Assembly: GCF_938045225.1 (NCBI RefSeq)
Contig: NZ_CALINL010000008.1
Span: 1 to 32,297, forward strand
Origin: an uncultured Campylobacter sp.
GTDB taxonomy: Bacteria > Campylobacterota > Campylobacteria > Campylobacterales > Campylobacteraceae
Direction of reading: 5' to 3'
Length of the DNA stretch: 32,297 nucleotides
A program made the translations under genes and the position numbers. The stretch's first letter is position 1, and the number at the start of each line of letters is the position of its first letter. Below, in pieces: positions 1 through 8,345 of the stretch. The notes beneath the pieces were generated by a model that saw only the letters and a program-made list of their open reading frames with translations, searched no databases and was not told the DNA's origin.

Positions 1-12
1 TAAAAATGTAAA

Positions 13-34
13 GCGGTCGATAAATTTAAACCGC
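13..34. terminator. possible hairpin at the window edge
   Basis: A 5-bp GC-rich stem (gcggt at 13-17, accgc at 30-34) with an A/T loop. It could end transcription of a gene lying left of the window. The T-run is poor on both strands, so this is only a candidate. Bases 35-206 contain no other convincing feature. Confidence 0.25.
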
Positions 35-206
35 CTAAATTTTAAAATGGGCAACTGCGTGCATAAATTTAGCGCTCAAAGCAGCGTTTTACTACGCCCG
101 GTAGCGCCAAAATTTCGGCACGTTTTCATCTGTCTTTCAAATTTACCGAAGTTTCAAGGATTTAACCCTAAAATAACGGCATTTAAATTTAAAACGAAAG
201 AGTCAG

Positions 207-968
207 GTGGAGCTAGTCGAGTTTTTCGCGCCCGAGCGCGTCATCACCTTTATGTTGCTTTTTGCGCGTATCGGCGGGCTGATGCTATTTTTCCCGTTTT
301 ACGGACACGAGCAGATCCCTATGAGCGTCAGGACTGCATTTTCGTTTCTGCTAACGCTATTTTTGTTTCCGCTTGCTAGTATCAAAAGTGGCGAGATTTA
401 CTATCTAGCCGTAGAGATCGTGAGCGAGGCGGCGCTGGGGGTTTGTGCAGGACTGCTGCTTCACATCGTTTTTGCCAGTTTGCAGCTAGCAGGCGAGCAG
501 ATCTCGATGATCATGGGCTTTTCGATGGCTTCGGTACTAGACCCGCAGACCGGCCTTAGCTCGCCAGTGATCTCAAATATCATAAATTTCCTCGCGCTCA
601 TGACTTTTTTGGCCTTCGACGGGCATCATCTTATCCTGCTTTTTATCTCAAATTCGCTTACGCACGTTCCGTTAGGCGGCTTTTACCCGAGCCCAGATAT
701 CGTGCAGTACGCCTCAAAATCCATGATAAATTTGTTTACTTTTGGATTTATCATTTCCTTCCCGATTTTGGCGCTCTCGCTGCTTTCGGATCTGATTTTC
801 GGTATGCTGATGAAGACCATGCCGCAGTTTAACCTGCTAGTGGTTGGCTACCCGATCAAGATCACGATCGGCTTTGCCGTGCTGATCGCGATACTAGCGG
901 GCATGATGGAGCTTTTTAGGCAGCTAGTGCTTCGCGTTATCAACGACCTTCCGTCGCTATTTTTCTAA
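207..968 (+). CDS. fliR: flagellar biosynthetic protein FliR
   Basis: FliR is an inner-membrane component of the flagellar type III export gate and works with FliP and FliQ. The 253-residue product has the usual family length and is almost entirely hydrophobic. Recognisable family features are the N-terminal LLFARIGGLMLFFPF segment, a central run around LAGEQISMIMGFSMASVLDPQTG (residues about 92-114), and a C-terminal FNLLVVGYPIKI stretch followed by a last membrane helix and LPSLFF. I chose the GTG at 207 because the residues before the internal Met16 look like the normal FliR N-terminus; that Met (base 252) is a weaker alternative. In C. jejuni, as I recall it, fliR likewise lies just upstream of an acidic protein, gmk, tatA and argS, which supports the call. 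Confidence 0.95.
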   Translation: MELVEFFAPERVITFMLLFARIGGLMLFFPFYGHEQIPMSVRTAFSFLLTLFLFPLASIKSGEIYYLAVEIVSEAALGVCAGLLLHIVFASLQLAGEQISMIMGFSMASVLDPQTGLSSPVISNIINFLALMTFLAFDGHHLILLFISNSLTHVPLGGFYPSPDIVQYASKSMINLFTFGFIISFPILALSLLSDLIFGMLMKTMPQFNLLVVGYPIKITIGFAVLIAILAGMMELFRQLVLRVINDLPSLFF

Positions 969-1032
969 AACTAAGCTTGAAGTAATGGAAAATGTTTTAA
1001 AATACGTTTTTTAGGTATAAAAAGGAGAATTC

Positions 1033-2235
1033 GTGAAAATCGTTCTTGTAAACGCCAACCCCGCGGTATCGCGCTTGGCGACGCTGGCTCTTAGCAAAAT
1101 GGGTTACGAATACGTCGAGATCGGCGATGCTAGCGAGCTTAGCGGCGTTTTTGACGTGCTTATCATCGACAGCGATATCGACGCAAAAGAGATGAACCTA
1201 AAAGAATTCGCAAATAAAATTTTATACCTTTCTTCTAAAAATTCTCCGACCTTTGAAAATGCCGACAGGATACTGCCAAAGCCGTTTTTGCCGACGGAAT
1301 TTATCGCTATCGTGGAGGATCTGGCGAGCAAGACAAAGGGCGCCGAGCAACCTGTTACGACAAGCGATGAAACTAGCGAAGCATCGGTCGATGGACTTCA
1401 GTTTACGAACGATCCGACCAAAGAAATCATTGAGAAAGAAATAATCGATGCTGATGTTGGCGATTTTGAGTTGGACAACGAATTGGCTAATGTTGCTCGC
1501 GAGGTACCTAGTAAAGATAGCGCATTTGACGAGCTAAGTGAGATCGTAAAAGCTATCGACGATATGGACGAGCTAAGCGACAAACTTGAGGACGATGAGC
1601 TAAATTTGGATGGTTTGATAGATGACGAAATAATGAAATTTGCAGAGCTAGACGGATTTGATGTTGCTGTAAAAGATAATAATTTTGATGATTTTTCTGC
1701 AGATTTAGATGCCGATGATAAGCATATAGATGTCAAATTTCAAATACCGGATGATCCTATATTTAACACAACAGAGCTTGATGCAGCGCATAGTGAAGAG
1801 GGGTCAAAGGGATTTGATGGGGGTAAATTAGAGCTTGATTTTGATGATAGGATTGAAGATATCAAGAGCCAAATCGACGAAATCGACAAGATGGACGATC
1901 TGTCTGGAAATTTAGAAGCGGACGACGAGGATTTGGATGTCAAATTTAAATCAGGGGATGGTTCTACATTTAATATAACGGAGTTTGCAACCGTAGATGG
2001 CAAGAAAGACTTTGAAGTTGTCGAAGATTTAAAAGAAACGGTAGTTGATGATAAATTTGCGGTCGATAAACTTGATGAGCAAGAGGATATTTTCGCTAGC
2101 GAAAATATGAAGTTTGATAAACCTAGCGAGCAAGAGGTGCAGGTCAAAAATAGCGCTTTGGGCGATGAGTCTTTACTAGATGATATGGACGTAGCTGGCG
2201 AGGCGGAGAGGATTTTTCGAGCGAAGAAAATTTGA
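1033..2235 (+). CDS. highly acidic repeat protein, N-terminal part of a probably frameshifted gene
   Basis: GTG start with an AAAGGAG ribosome-binding site just upstream. The 400-residue product begins with about 95 residues that resemble a response-regulator receiver fold (MKIVLVNANPAVSRLA, a VLIIDSDID strand and a late KPF), although the phospho-acceptor pattern is incomplete. The rest is very rich in Asp and Glu and contains imperfect repeats, for example IDVKF at about residue 229 and DVKF at about residue 300, each followed by an FNxTE motif. The last ten residues (ERIFRAKKI) are basic and unlike the rest. The reading frame starting about 2169 continues the acidic protein, so a single-base change near 2209 has probably split one gene. 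The position between fliR and gmk matches the 'highly acidic protein' of C. jejuni. Its function is not known. Confidence 0.8.
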   Translation: MKIVLVNANPAVSRLATLALSKMGYEYVEIGDASELSGVFDVLIIDSDIDAKEMNLKEFANKILYLSSKNSPTFENADRILPKPFLPTEFIAIVEDLASKTKGAEQPVTTSDETSEASVDGLQFTNDPTKEIIEKEIIDADVGDFELDNELANVAREVPSKDSAFDELSEIVKAIDDMDELSDKLEDDELNLDGLIDDEIMKFAELDGFDVAVKDNNFDDFSADLDADDKHIDVKFQIPDDPIFNTTELDAAHSEEGSKGFDGGKLELDFDDRIEDIKSQIDEIDKMDDLSGNLEADDEDLDVKFKSGDGSTFNITEFATVDGKKDFEVVEDLKETVVDDKFAVDKLDEQEDIFASENMKFDKPSEQEVQVKNSALGDESLLDDMDVAGEAERIFRAKKI

Positions 2236-2645
2236 CGCAAGATATTTCGGATGATGAGCTTGCGGAGGATATTTTTACCGAGGATGAGCAGCAAGACGAG
2301 GCGGAAGCGAGCTTAGAGCAAGACATGCAAGAAATCATCGAATCTGACGACATGCAAAACGAGCCTGAAATAGCGCAGGAACTTCATCCGAGCGAGTACG
2401 GCGATATCGAGCAAATCAGCGAAAAAGATATGGCATTAGCGCTTAACGAAAGCGGATTTGATGGCGGCGAAGCGGCGAATTTGAGCTCGCAAAAAGCTCA
2501 AACGACGTCAAAGATAGACGAGCTAAAGGCTCAAATTTCAGACGCCGTGGCTAAAAATCTGGAAAACTCGCTGCAAGACGGCGAACTACGAGAAGCTCTA
2601 AAAAATCTCAACATAAAAATCAATATAAGCTTTGAGGAAAAATAG
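2232..2645 (+). pseudogene. C-terminal part of the acidic protein gene, in a shifted frame
   Basis: The frame is open from about base 2169 and overlaps the end of the upstream acidic gene, but the first candidate start is a TTG at 2232 with no good ribosome-binding site. Its 137 residues have the same acidic character (DDELAEDIFTEDEQQDEAE) and end in a Lys/Asn-rich amphipathic tail (LKNLNIKINISFEEK) of the sort expected for the true C-terminus. Joining the upstream frame to this one at about base 2209 would give a single protein of about 537 residues. The stop codon lies directly against the gmk start, as expected for an operon. It could be a separate gene, but I consider that unlikely. Confidence 0.65.
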
Positions 2646-3254
2646 TTGAAAGGGCAAATTTTAATCGTCTCAGGCCCTAGCGGTAGCGGCAAAAGCACGC
2701 TCTTAAGCCGTCTTTTAAAAGAGGAAAACGATCTTTATTTTTCGATATCAAGCACAACGAGAGCGCCGAGACAGGGCGAGATCGAGGGCGTGAATTATTA
2801 TTTTATAGGCGAAGACGAGTTTAAAAAAGGGATAGACGCGGATGAGTTTTTGGAGTGGGCGTGCGTGCACGGCAACTACTACGGTACCTCGCTAAAGCCC
2901 GTTTTAAACGCGCTTGAAGAGGGCAAGATAGCGATTTTTGATATCGACGTGCAGGGTTTTAATATCGCAAAATCAAAATTTGCCAAAAATATCACCTCCG
3001 TTTTCATCACGACGGCTAGTAAAAACGAACTAAAATCAAGGCTGCAAAATCGTGGCACCGACAGTGCGGAAACTATCGAAAAACGGCTGATAAACGCAGT
3101 CGGCGAGATGGAGCATATCCTAGAGTACGATTATTTTTTGATAAACGACGACTTGCAAAACTGCTACGAAAATTTGCGCGGGATTTTGCGCTCGATGCGC
3201 CTAAAAACGTCAAATTTAGACGCAAAAGAGATTATTAACAAATGGAATAATTGA
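2646..3254 (+). CDS. gmk: guanylate kinase
   Basis: Converts GMP and ATP to GDP and ADP in purine nucleotide synthesis. The P-loop GPSGSGKS is at residues 10-17. It is followed by SSTTRAPRQGEIEGVNYYF, the GMP-binding region typical of the family, then FLEWACVHGNYYGT and an IDVQG motif near residue 100. The length of 202 residues is normal. I accept the TTG start because it abuts the preceding stop codon, a GAGG sequence lies just upstream, and it puts the P-loop at the normal distance from the N-terminus. Confidence 0.96.
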   Translation: MKGQILIVSGPSGSGKSTLLSRLLKEENDLYFSISSTTRAPRQGEIEGVNYYFIGEDEFKKGIDADEFLEWACVHGNYYGTSLKPVLNALEEGKIAIFDIDVQGFNIAKSKFAKNITSVFITTASKNELKSRLQNRGTDSAETIEKRLINAVGEMEHILEYDYFLINDDLQNCYENLRGILRSMRLKTSNLDAKEIINKWNN

Positions 3255-3294
3255 TAAAATTATGCTAATATAACGAAAACCAAAAGGAGAAAAA

Positions 3295-3519
3295 ATGGGT
3301 CCAAGCGTCCAACAATTGCTTATTATTTTACTTATCGTGGTCTTACTTTTTGGAGCGAAAAAGATCCCCGAGCTCGCAAAAGGCCTAGGTAAGGGAATAA
3401 AGAGCTTCAAATCGGAAATGGAAGACGATAAAAAAGCCGAGAACGTAGAAAAAGTAGAAGAGAAAAAAGAAGAAACCGCAACCGCCGCAAAGACTGAAGA
3501 TACGGCTAAAAACGCGTAA
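3295..3519 (+). CDS. tatA: Sec-independent protein translocase subunit TatA
   Basis: TatA forms the pore of the twin-arginine export system. The 74-residue product has the standard layout: one N-terminal membrane helix (QLLIILLIVVLLFGAKK), the FGxKKIPELAKGLGKGIKSFK amphipathic helix, and a highly charged Lys/Glu tail. AAGGAG precedes the ATG. It lies between gmk and argS, as in C. jejuni. The Tat-signal protein at 6871-7608 is a likely client in this window. Confidence 0.95.
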   Translation: MGPSVQQLLIILLIVVLLFGAKKIPELAKGLGKGIKSFKSEMEDDKKAENVEKVEEKKEETATAAKTEDTAKNA

Positions 3520-3528
3520 GGAAAGGCG

Positions 3529-5115
3529 TTGAAAAAAAGCGTAATAAACGAGATAAAAGGCGCCGTAGACTTTGACTTTGCGCTAGAAAAGCCAAAAGAT
3601 AAGGGCTTGGCGCACTACGCTATGCCTACTTTTAGCCTAGCAAAACAGCTCAAAAAATCCCCCGTTGCTATCGCCGCCGAGCTAGCGTCTAAATTTGAAA
3701 ATAGCGAAGTTTTTGAGGCTACGGCGCTAAACGGCTATATAAATTTTAAACTAAAGTCGGGATTTTTGGATAAATTTGCCTCCGCTAGCCTTGCAAATCC
3801 GAGCGAGTTCGCAAAAGGTGGCGCAACTAGCGGCGAGAAAATTTTACTTGAGTATGTCAGCGCAAACCCGACCGGTCCGCTTCACATCGGGCACGTTAGG
3901 GGCGCGGTTTTCGGCGATACGTTAGCTCGCGTCGGACTTCACATAGGCGAAAATATCGCGACTGAATACTACATCAACGACGCAGGTAATCAAATCGAGC
4001 TTCTAGGCACGTCCATATCGCTTTGGGCGCGCGAAAATCTGTTCGGCGAGAGCGTGGCGTATCCGGAGAAATTTTACCGCGGCGACTACATCGAGCCTAT
4101 CGCAAAAGAAGCGCTAGAGAAATTCGGCAAAGAGATATTTTACGACGAGAGCCGAAATCTAGAACTCGCCGAGTTTGGCAAAGATAGGGTGCTGGTTTTA
4201 ATCAAGCAAAATTTAGCCGACGCTCAAATTTTCATAGAAAACTGGGCTAGCGAAAAGAGCTACTACGATAAGCTCCCTCTCACGCTAGATCGCCTAAAAA
4301 ACGAGAACGGCATATACGAGAGCGAAGGTAAAATCTGGCTAAAATCAAGCGAAGTGGGCGACGAAAAAGACCGCGTCATCGTGCGCGAGGATGGTCGCGG
4401 CACCTATCTAGCCGGCGATGTGGTGTATCACGACGATAAATTTAGGCGCGGATTTGATCGCTGCATCAACATCTGGGGCGCCGATCACCACGGCTATATC
4501 GCGCGCATGAAGGCGGCGCTACATCTGCTAGGATACGACGAGAATCGCCTTGAAATCATACTTTCGCAGATGGTGAGCCTGCTAAAAGACGGAGAAGCCT
4601 ACAAGATGAGCAAGCGCGCGGGCAACGTCGTGCTGATGAGCGACGTGGTCGAGGAGATCGGCTACGAGGCACTTAGATTTATATTTCTCAGCAAGCGCTG
4701 CGACACGCACCTGGAGTTTGACGTGGACGAGCTAAAGCGCGAGGATAGCTCAAACCCGATATTTTATATCAACTACGCGCACGCGAGGATCAATCAAATT
4801 TTCGCAAAAGCTGGCAAAAACGTCGCTGATGTCGCGGGCGTGAAGTTTGCAAATTTGAACGAAGACGGCAAAAACTTGCTATTTGAGGCGCTCACGCTAA
4901 ACGATGTCCTGGTCGATAGTTTTAACACGCGCTCGATGAATAAAATTTGCGACTACCTAAAGAGCTTGGCGGCGAATTTTCATAAGTTTTACAACGAAAA
5001 TCGCGTCGTAGGCAGCGAAAACGAAGACGAGCTTTTAAAGCTTTTCGCCGTCGTCGCGCTCTCGATAAAAACGGCTCTAGGGCTAATGGGTATCGCTGCA
5101 AAAGATAAGATGTAG
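3529..5115 (+). CDS. argS: arginyl-tRNA synthetase
   Basis: Class I aminoacyl-tRNA synthetase that charges tRNA-Arg. The HIGH signature is at residues 119-122, inside YVSANPTGPLHIGHVRGAVFGD. The second signature, KMSKR, is at 359-363 in place of the textbook KMSKS. The C-terminal half carries the anticodon-binding helical domain (SSNPIFYINYAHARI) and the usual ending around ALGLMGI. The 528-residue length is typical for epsilonproteobacteria. The TTG start sits 9 bases after the tatA stop with an AAGGA ribosome-binding site overlapping that stop. It is the last gene before a clear hairpin. Confidence 0.96.
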   Translation: MKKSVINEIKGAVDFDFALEKPKDKGLAHYAMPTFSLAKQLKKSPVAIAAELASKFENSEVFEATALNGYINFKLKSGFLDKFASASLANPSEFAKGGATSGEKILLEYVSANPTGPLHIGHVRGAVFGDTLARVGLHIGENIATEYYINDAGNQIELLGTSISLWARENLFGESVAYPEKFYRGDYIEPIAKEALEKFGKEIFYDESRNLELAEFGKDRVLVLIKQNLADAQIFIENWASEKSYYDKLPLTLDRLKNENGIYESEGKIWLKSSEVGDEKDRVIVREDGRGTYLAGDVVYHDDKFRRGFDRCINIWGADHHGYIARMKAALHLLGYDENRLEIILSQMVSLLKDGEAYKMSKRAGNVVLMSDVVEEIGYEALRFIFLSKRCDTHLEFDVDELKREDSSNPIFYINYAHARINQIFAKAGKNVADVAGVKFANLNEDGKNLLFEALTLNDVLVDSFNTRSMNKICDYLKSLAANFHKFYNENRVVGSENEDELLKLFAVVALSIKTALGLMGIAAKDKM

Positions 5116-5133
5116 AATAAAATTAGTAAATTT

Positions 5134-5160
5134 AGAAGCGCTTAAAACGGCGCTTCTTGT
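5134..5160 (+). terminator. hairpin terminator after argS
   Basis: An 8-bp stem (agaagcgc at 5134-5141 with gcgcttct at 5150-5157) and an 8-base A-rich loop, followed by a short T-rich run. It lies 18 bases past the argS stop and would end the fliR-argS transcription unit. Confidence 0.65.
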
Positions 5161-5182
5161 TTAAAATAACCCCTTAACATCC

Positions 5183-5542
5183 ATGAATCTTTCTAAAATT
5201 TCCGCCGCATTTTTCGTTATATTTTTAATAGCGATAGAGTATCTGGCCCTCACGCCAGCACAGATAAAACTCATCGAAAACAGCTGGGATAAGGCAAATC
5301 ATTTCATCGCATTCGCCACGCTTTACGTTACTTTGCATTTTGGCTTTTTTAGGCTAAATTTGGGCGCAAAGGTTGCTATTTTGCTAGCTTACGGTATCCA
5401 GATAGAAGTAGCGCAGTCGTTTGTGCCGGGCCGCTATTTTAGCTTGCTCGACGTCGTCGCAGACGGCATCGGTATAGTTTTTGGTATCTTGCTGGCGAGA
5501 ATTTTGGGGCGAATTTTGGATTGGTTTAGAGCTAGATTTTAA
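5183..5542 (+). CDS. VanZ-like small membrane protein
   Basis: The 119-residue protein has four predicted membrane segments. Its order of motifs fits the VanZ-like family: a first helix, then a short loop with WDKANHFIAFATLY (conserved D-K-x-x-H-F), a helix ending at GIQIEVAQSFVPGRYFSLLDVVADGIG (Glu and Asp in the membrane region), and a final helix. VanZ relatives are linked to glycopeptide resistance in Gram-positives. In Gram-negatives the role is not established, so I assign only the family. It starts 26 bases after the argS terminator and appears to be transcribed alone; TTAAAAT at 5161-5167 could be its -10 element. Confidence 0.75.
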   Translation: MNLSKISAAFFVIFLIAIEYLALTPAQIKLIENSWDKANHFIAFATLYVTLHFGFFRLNLGAKVAILLAYGIQIEVAQSFVPGRYFSLLDVVADGIGIVFGILLARILGRILDWFRARF

Positions 5543-5786
5543 ATTCGAAACTTCAAATTTGACGGCTCGGCTGTGCGAGATTATTTTGTGCCGTGCCGTT
5601 TTGCTTTGTTTAAACTCAACTTTTACCATCAAATTTACCGCGTCAAATTTGAGCTAGCCAGCAGGCTAAAGCGATAAATTTATAAATAGTCGCTAAAATA
5701 TGCCCTAAATTTAGCAGCAAAAGGCAAGAAAAGAGCGCAATCCGCAGCTAAATTTAAGCAAAAAATCCAAAACGAAAGAGTAAAAA

Positions 5787-6656
5787 ATGAAATGGCAAGA
5801 CAGCAGACGAAGCGACAACGTTGAGGATAGGCGGCAAAACAGCGTAAACAGCATGGGCTCGCTGGGTGCGCTCATACCGATTATCAGGTTTTTGCTGGGC
5901 TCAAATATCGGTCGCGTGGTACTAGTTATTGGCGCGGTCGCGTATTTTATGGGCTTTAACCCTCTCGCGCTACTTGAGGGCGGCGGCGCCGGCACTCAAA
6001 GGGCGGCACTAGATAGCCCGCAAGAGAAAGAAAAGGTCGCCTTCGTCTCAGCGGTGCTGGCGCAGACCGAGGACGTGTGGAGCAAGGTGTTTAAGGCGGG
6101 CGGCGCGCAGTACAAGGAGCCTAGCTTGGTGCTTTTTAGAGACGGCGTTTCTAGCGCGTGTGGCACGGCTAGCTCGCAGATGGGGCCTTTTTACTGCCCG
6201 GCGGATAAAAAAGTCTATCTGGATCTTAGTTTTTTTGAGGAACTGGAGGCTAAATACAAAGCCGCCGGCGACTTTGCGCAGGCGTACGTGATCGCCCACG
6301 AGGTCGGGCATCACGTGCAAAATTTGCTAGGAACGCTCGGTAAAGTAAACGAGCTAAAATCGCGCACGAAAAGCCTGGTAGAGCAAAACGCCTTGCAAGT
6401 CAAAGTCGAGCTGCAGGCCGACTGCTATGCGGGCGTCTGGGCGCACTACATGGGGCGCTATAAGGTGCTAGAGGACGGCGACATCGAGGAGGCGCTAAAC
6501 GCTGCGAGCGCGATAGGCGACGATGCGCTACAGAAAAAATACCAAGGCCGCGTGACGCCAGACTCGTTCACGCACGGCTCGTCAAAGCAGCGCATGACGT
6601 GGTTTAAAAAGGGATTTGAGGGCGGACAGCCAAGCTCATGCGCGTTTGAGATCTAA
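5787..6656 (+). CDS. ypfJ: neutral zinc metallopeptidase, YpfJ family
   Basis: Predicted membrane-anchored zinc peptidase. The N-terminus (MKWQDSRRSDNVEDRR) matches the family pattern of a short charged segment before a membrane helix at about residues 28-53. The periplasmic domain has the zinc motif HEVGH at residues 171-175 (AYVIAHEVGHHVQNLLG) and the downstream ELQADCYAGVWAH motif near 208-219, whose Glu and Asp complete the metal site. The C-terminal FTHGSSKQRMTWFKKGFEGG is also characteristic. The length of 289 is normal. The substrate is not known. The 244 bases in front of it contain no other gene; the sequence at 5693-5699 (ctaaaat) may be a -10 element. Confidence 0.9.
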   Translation: MKWQDSRRSDNVEDRRQNSVNSMGSLGALIPIIRFLLGSNIGRVVLVIGAVAYFMGFNPLALLEGGGAGTQRAALDSPQEKEKVAFVSAVLAQTEDVWSKVFKAGGAQYKEPSLVLFRDGVSSACGTASSQMGPFYCPADKKVYLDLSFFEELEAKYKAAGDFAQAYVIAHEVGHHVQNLLGTLGKVNELKSRTKSLVEQNALQVKVELQADCYAGVWAHYMGRYKVLEDGDIEEALNAASAIGDDALQKKYQGRVTPDSFTHGSSKQRMTWFKKGFEGGQPSSCAFEI

Positions 6657-6870
6657 ATTTGACTTTTTAGCTCTTTGGGCCGCGTTTGGCGAGCATAAGT
6701 TTCTACTCGGGCGCATTTAGATAAATTTAAATGTGGCTTTTTCAGACCTTGTTTGTCGCAAGCAAATTTTAGATTTCCGTGATTTTAAATAAATTTGGGC
6801 GCGGCGGTGCCTTTTGTTTTGCAAATTTAAATTTAGCCAAGCAATCGATAAAATCAAAAATGGAGCGAAA

Positions 6871-7608
6871 ATGCAAAGAAGGGACTTCATAAAGGGCGCG
6901 GCGACTTGTGCGGCGGGGCTTGCTGTAGGGCTGGATTTGTTTGCCGAGCAGACTAGCAAGACCAATGCGGTAAATTTGACGGACGGCGTAGATCTAAGCG
7001 GTGCGAAAAATCTCGGCGAGAGGCTTGCTGCGATGACGCCATATCTCACGCTAAATAATAGAATTTTGATGCCGATCGTCGGACTTAGCGCAGCTAAATT
7101 TGATGATTTGAAAGACAAAAATGCGCTGGGGGCGGCTCTAGGCCTAGGCTACCGCCTGATCGATACGGACGGAGATAAGGAGGGTGTAGCAGCTGCATTT
7201 GCAGCTAGCGGCTTAGAGCGCGGACAGCTATTTATCCAAAGCGCGCTCGAGGCTCAAAACGGCAATGAAAGCGGCATGATAAAAAGCTTTGAGCGCTCAC
7301 TAAAAAAACTAAATATCGACTACGTCGATTTGCTTTTACTACGCGCTGGGCTTGGCGATGCTAGCTCTGCGTGGCGCGTTTTGCAGCGGCTTTACCGCGA
7401 AGAGCTAAAAGAGCCCGCGCTCGCGCAAGTCAGCGAAAAATACGGTAAAATAAGAGCACAAATCATCTTGCGCCGGCTCGTACAACACGGGGTTTGCGCG
7501 ATAGTAAACTCCGCTAGCAAGGAGCGATTGCTTGAAAATATCGACATTTTCGGCTTTGAGCTCGCGGACGAGGACGCCACGCAGGTAGAAAAGCTCTGGC
7601 GGAGCTAG
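6871..7608 (+). CDS. Tat-exported protein with a degenerate aldo/keto-reductase-like domain
   Basis: I start the gene at ATG 6871 (ribosome-binding site GGAG, 6862-6865) rather than further upstream because the product then opens with a twin-arginine signal, MQRRDFIKGAATCAAGLAVGL. After a linker it aligns by eye to aldo/keto reductases: PIVGLSAAKFDD, GYRLIDTD, SFERSLKKLNIDYVDLLLLR and a C-terminal LAQVSEKYGKIRAQIILRRLVQHGVCAIVNSASKERLLENIDIFGFEL. The residues expected for the catalytic Tyr, Lys and His are not there, and the middle section (the usual GVSNF-to-YSPL part) is missing. The length of 245 is therefore short. It looks like an exported non-catalytic relative or a protein with a changed function. 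The sequence does not say which. Confidence 0.75.
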   Translation: MQRRDFIKGAATCAAGLAVGLDLFAEQTSKTNAVNLTDGVDLSGAKNLGERLAAMTPYLTLNNRILMPIVGLSAAKFDDLKDKNALGAALGLGYRLIDTDGDKEGVAAAFAASGLERGQLFIQSALEAQNGNESGMIKSFERSLKKLNIDYVDLLLLRAGLGDASSAWRVLQRLYREELKEPALAQVSEKYGKIRAQIILRRLVQHGVCAIVNSASKERLLENIDIFGFELADEDATQVEKLWRS

Positions 7609-8018
7609 CAGGCGTACGAGGCCGGTTTTGCCGTCAAATTTGCGTGTCTTAAATTCGTCAAGCTTTGGTTGATGGCAAATTTTAAGAGCGTTTTTGTGTG
7701 TAAGTTAAATCTAGCGGCAGGGACTTAAATATTTTCGTAAATTAAATTTGATGCGTAAATTTGAGCTAATGCAATTGTCTGTGTAGCGCTTTACTCGCGG
7801 CTTAGCTAAAAGTGTCGCAAGGTGAGAATTCGGCACAAAAATAACTTCCTGGAAATCGATCAAATTTAAATAATAACAAACGCCTACGTGTTAGCTTTTT
7901 GTATCTTTCGTCGCAAAAATAAGTCTGCCGTTTATGCGACAACTATCGTCAAATTTCGCCGTCTGTTTCGCACTTTGGGCTAAATTTGACGCTACCGGCG
8001 CGGCGAGCTAAATTTAGC
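7609..8018. other. 410-base gene-free stretch
   Basis: Convergent intergenic region between the Tat-signal gene (+) and rsfS (-). No frame looks coding and no tRNA is visible. It contains several AAATTT-centred palindromes, including a 14-base one at 8006-8019 (agctaaatttagct) touching the rsfS stop codon, but no clear hairpin followed by a T-run. Confidence 0.6.
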
Positions 8019-8345
8019 TTAGGCTTTCGCCTCTTTCAGCTTGCTTAAAAACTCTTCGATGTTGTATTTGGCGCGGTACTGCGCGCTCATAAGGTGGATG
8101 AGTATGTCGCCAAGATCGATCACGACCCAGTCGCCGGAGCTTTCAATGCCTAAAAACCGCTCGCCTTCGTCCTTTAGTCCCTCTTTTAGGTCGTCCGTTA
8201 GCGAGTAGGCGTGGCGTTCGCCCATCGTGGTGGCGATGATGACGCATTTTGCGATGTATTCGCGCCCGCTCATGTCGATAGCCTCGATGGCTTCAGCCTT
8301 TTTGGCGTCTAGGATTTTGATGATTCGTTCGATTCTTTCTTGCAT
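8019..8345 (-). CDS. rsfS: ribosome silencing factor RsfS (Iojap/YbeB family)
   Basis: RsfS binds ribosomal protein L14 and blocks joining of the subunits when translation must be reduced. The 108-residue protein shows family features in order: an N-terminal helix (IERIIKILDAKKAEAIEAIDM), a strand with CVIIATTMGERHAYSLTDDLKE, and GDWVVIDLGDILIHLMSAQYRAKYNIEEF near the C-terminus. Its start overlaps the end of nadD by 37 bases, so the two are translationally coupled. nadD-rsfS pairing is common in bacteria. Confidence 0.93.
   Translation of the reverse strand: MQERIERIIKILDAKKAEAIEAIDMSGREYIAKCVIIATTMGERHAYSLTDDLKEGLKDEGERFLGIESSGDWVVIDLGDILIHLMSAQYRAKYNIEEFLSKLKEAKA

Noticed and set aside
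47..379. Open frame of 110 residues overlapping the fliR start
   Set aside because: It overlaps the fliR N-terminus in another frame, has no family character and is poorly supported by a ribosome-binding site.
2221..2236. Programmed -1 frameshift site in the acidic gene
   Set aside because: Zero-frame codons aag aaa att tga do not form an X-XXY-YYZ slippery heptamer and no downstream stem is obvious.
1398..2294. Ser-rich open frames on the minus strand
   Set aside because: They are the reverse complement of Asp/Glu codons of the acidic gene; composition artefacts.
6814..6870. Longer N-terminus of the Tat-signal protein
   Set aside because: It would bury the twin-arginine signal, and a good GGAG site precedes the ATG at 6871.
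7609..8018. Possible tRNA or small gene in the gap
   Set aside because: No cloverleaf, CCA end or coding frame could be found on either strand.
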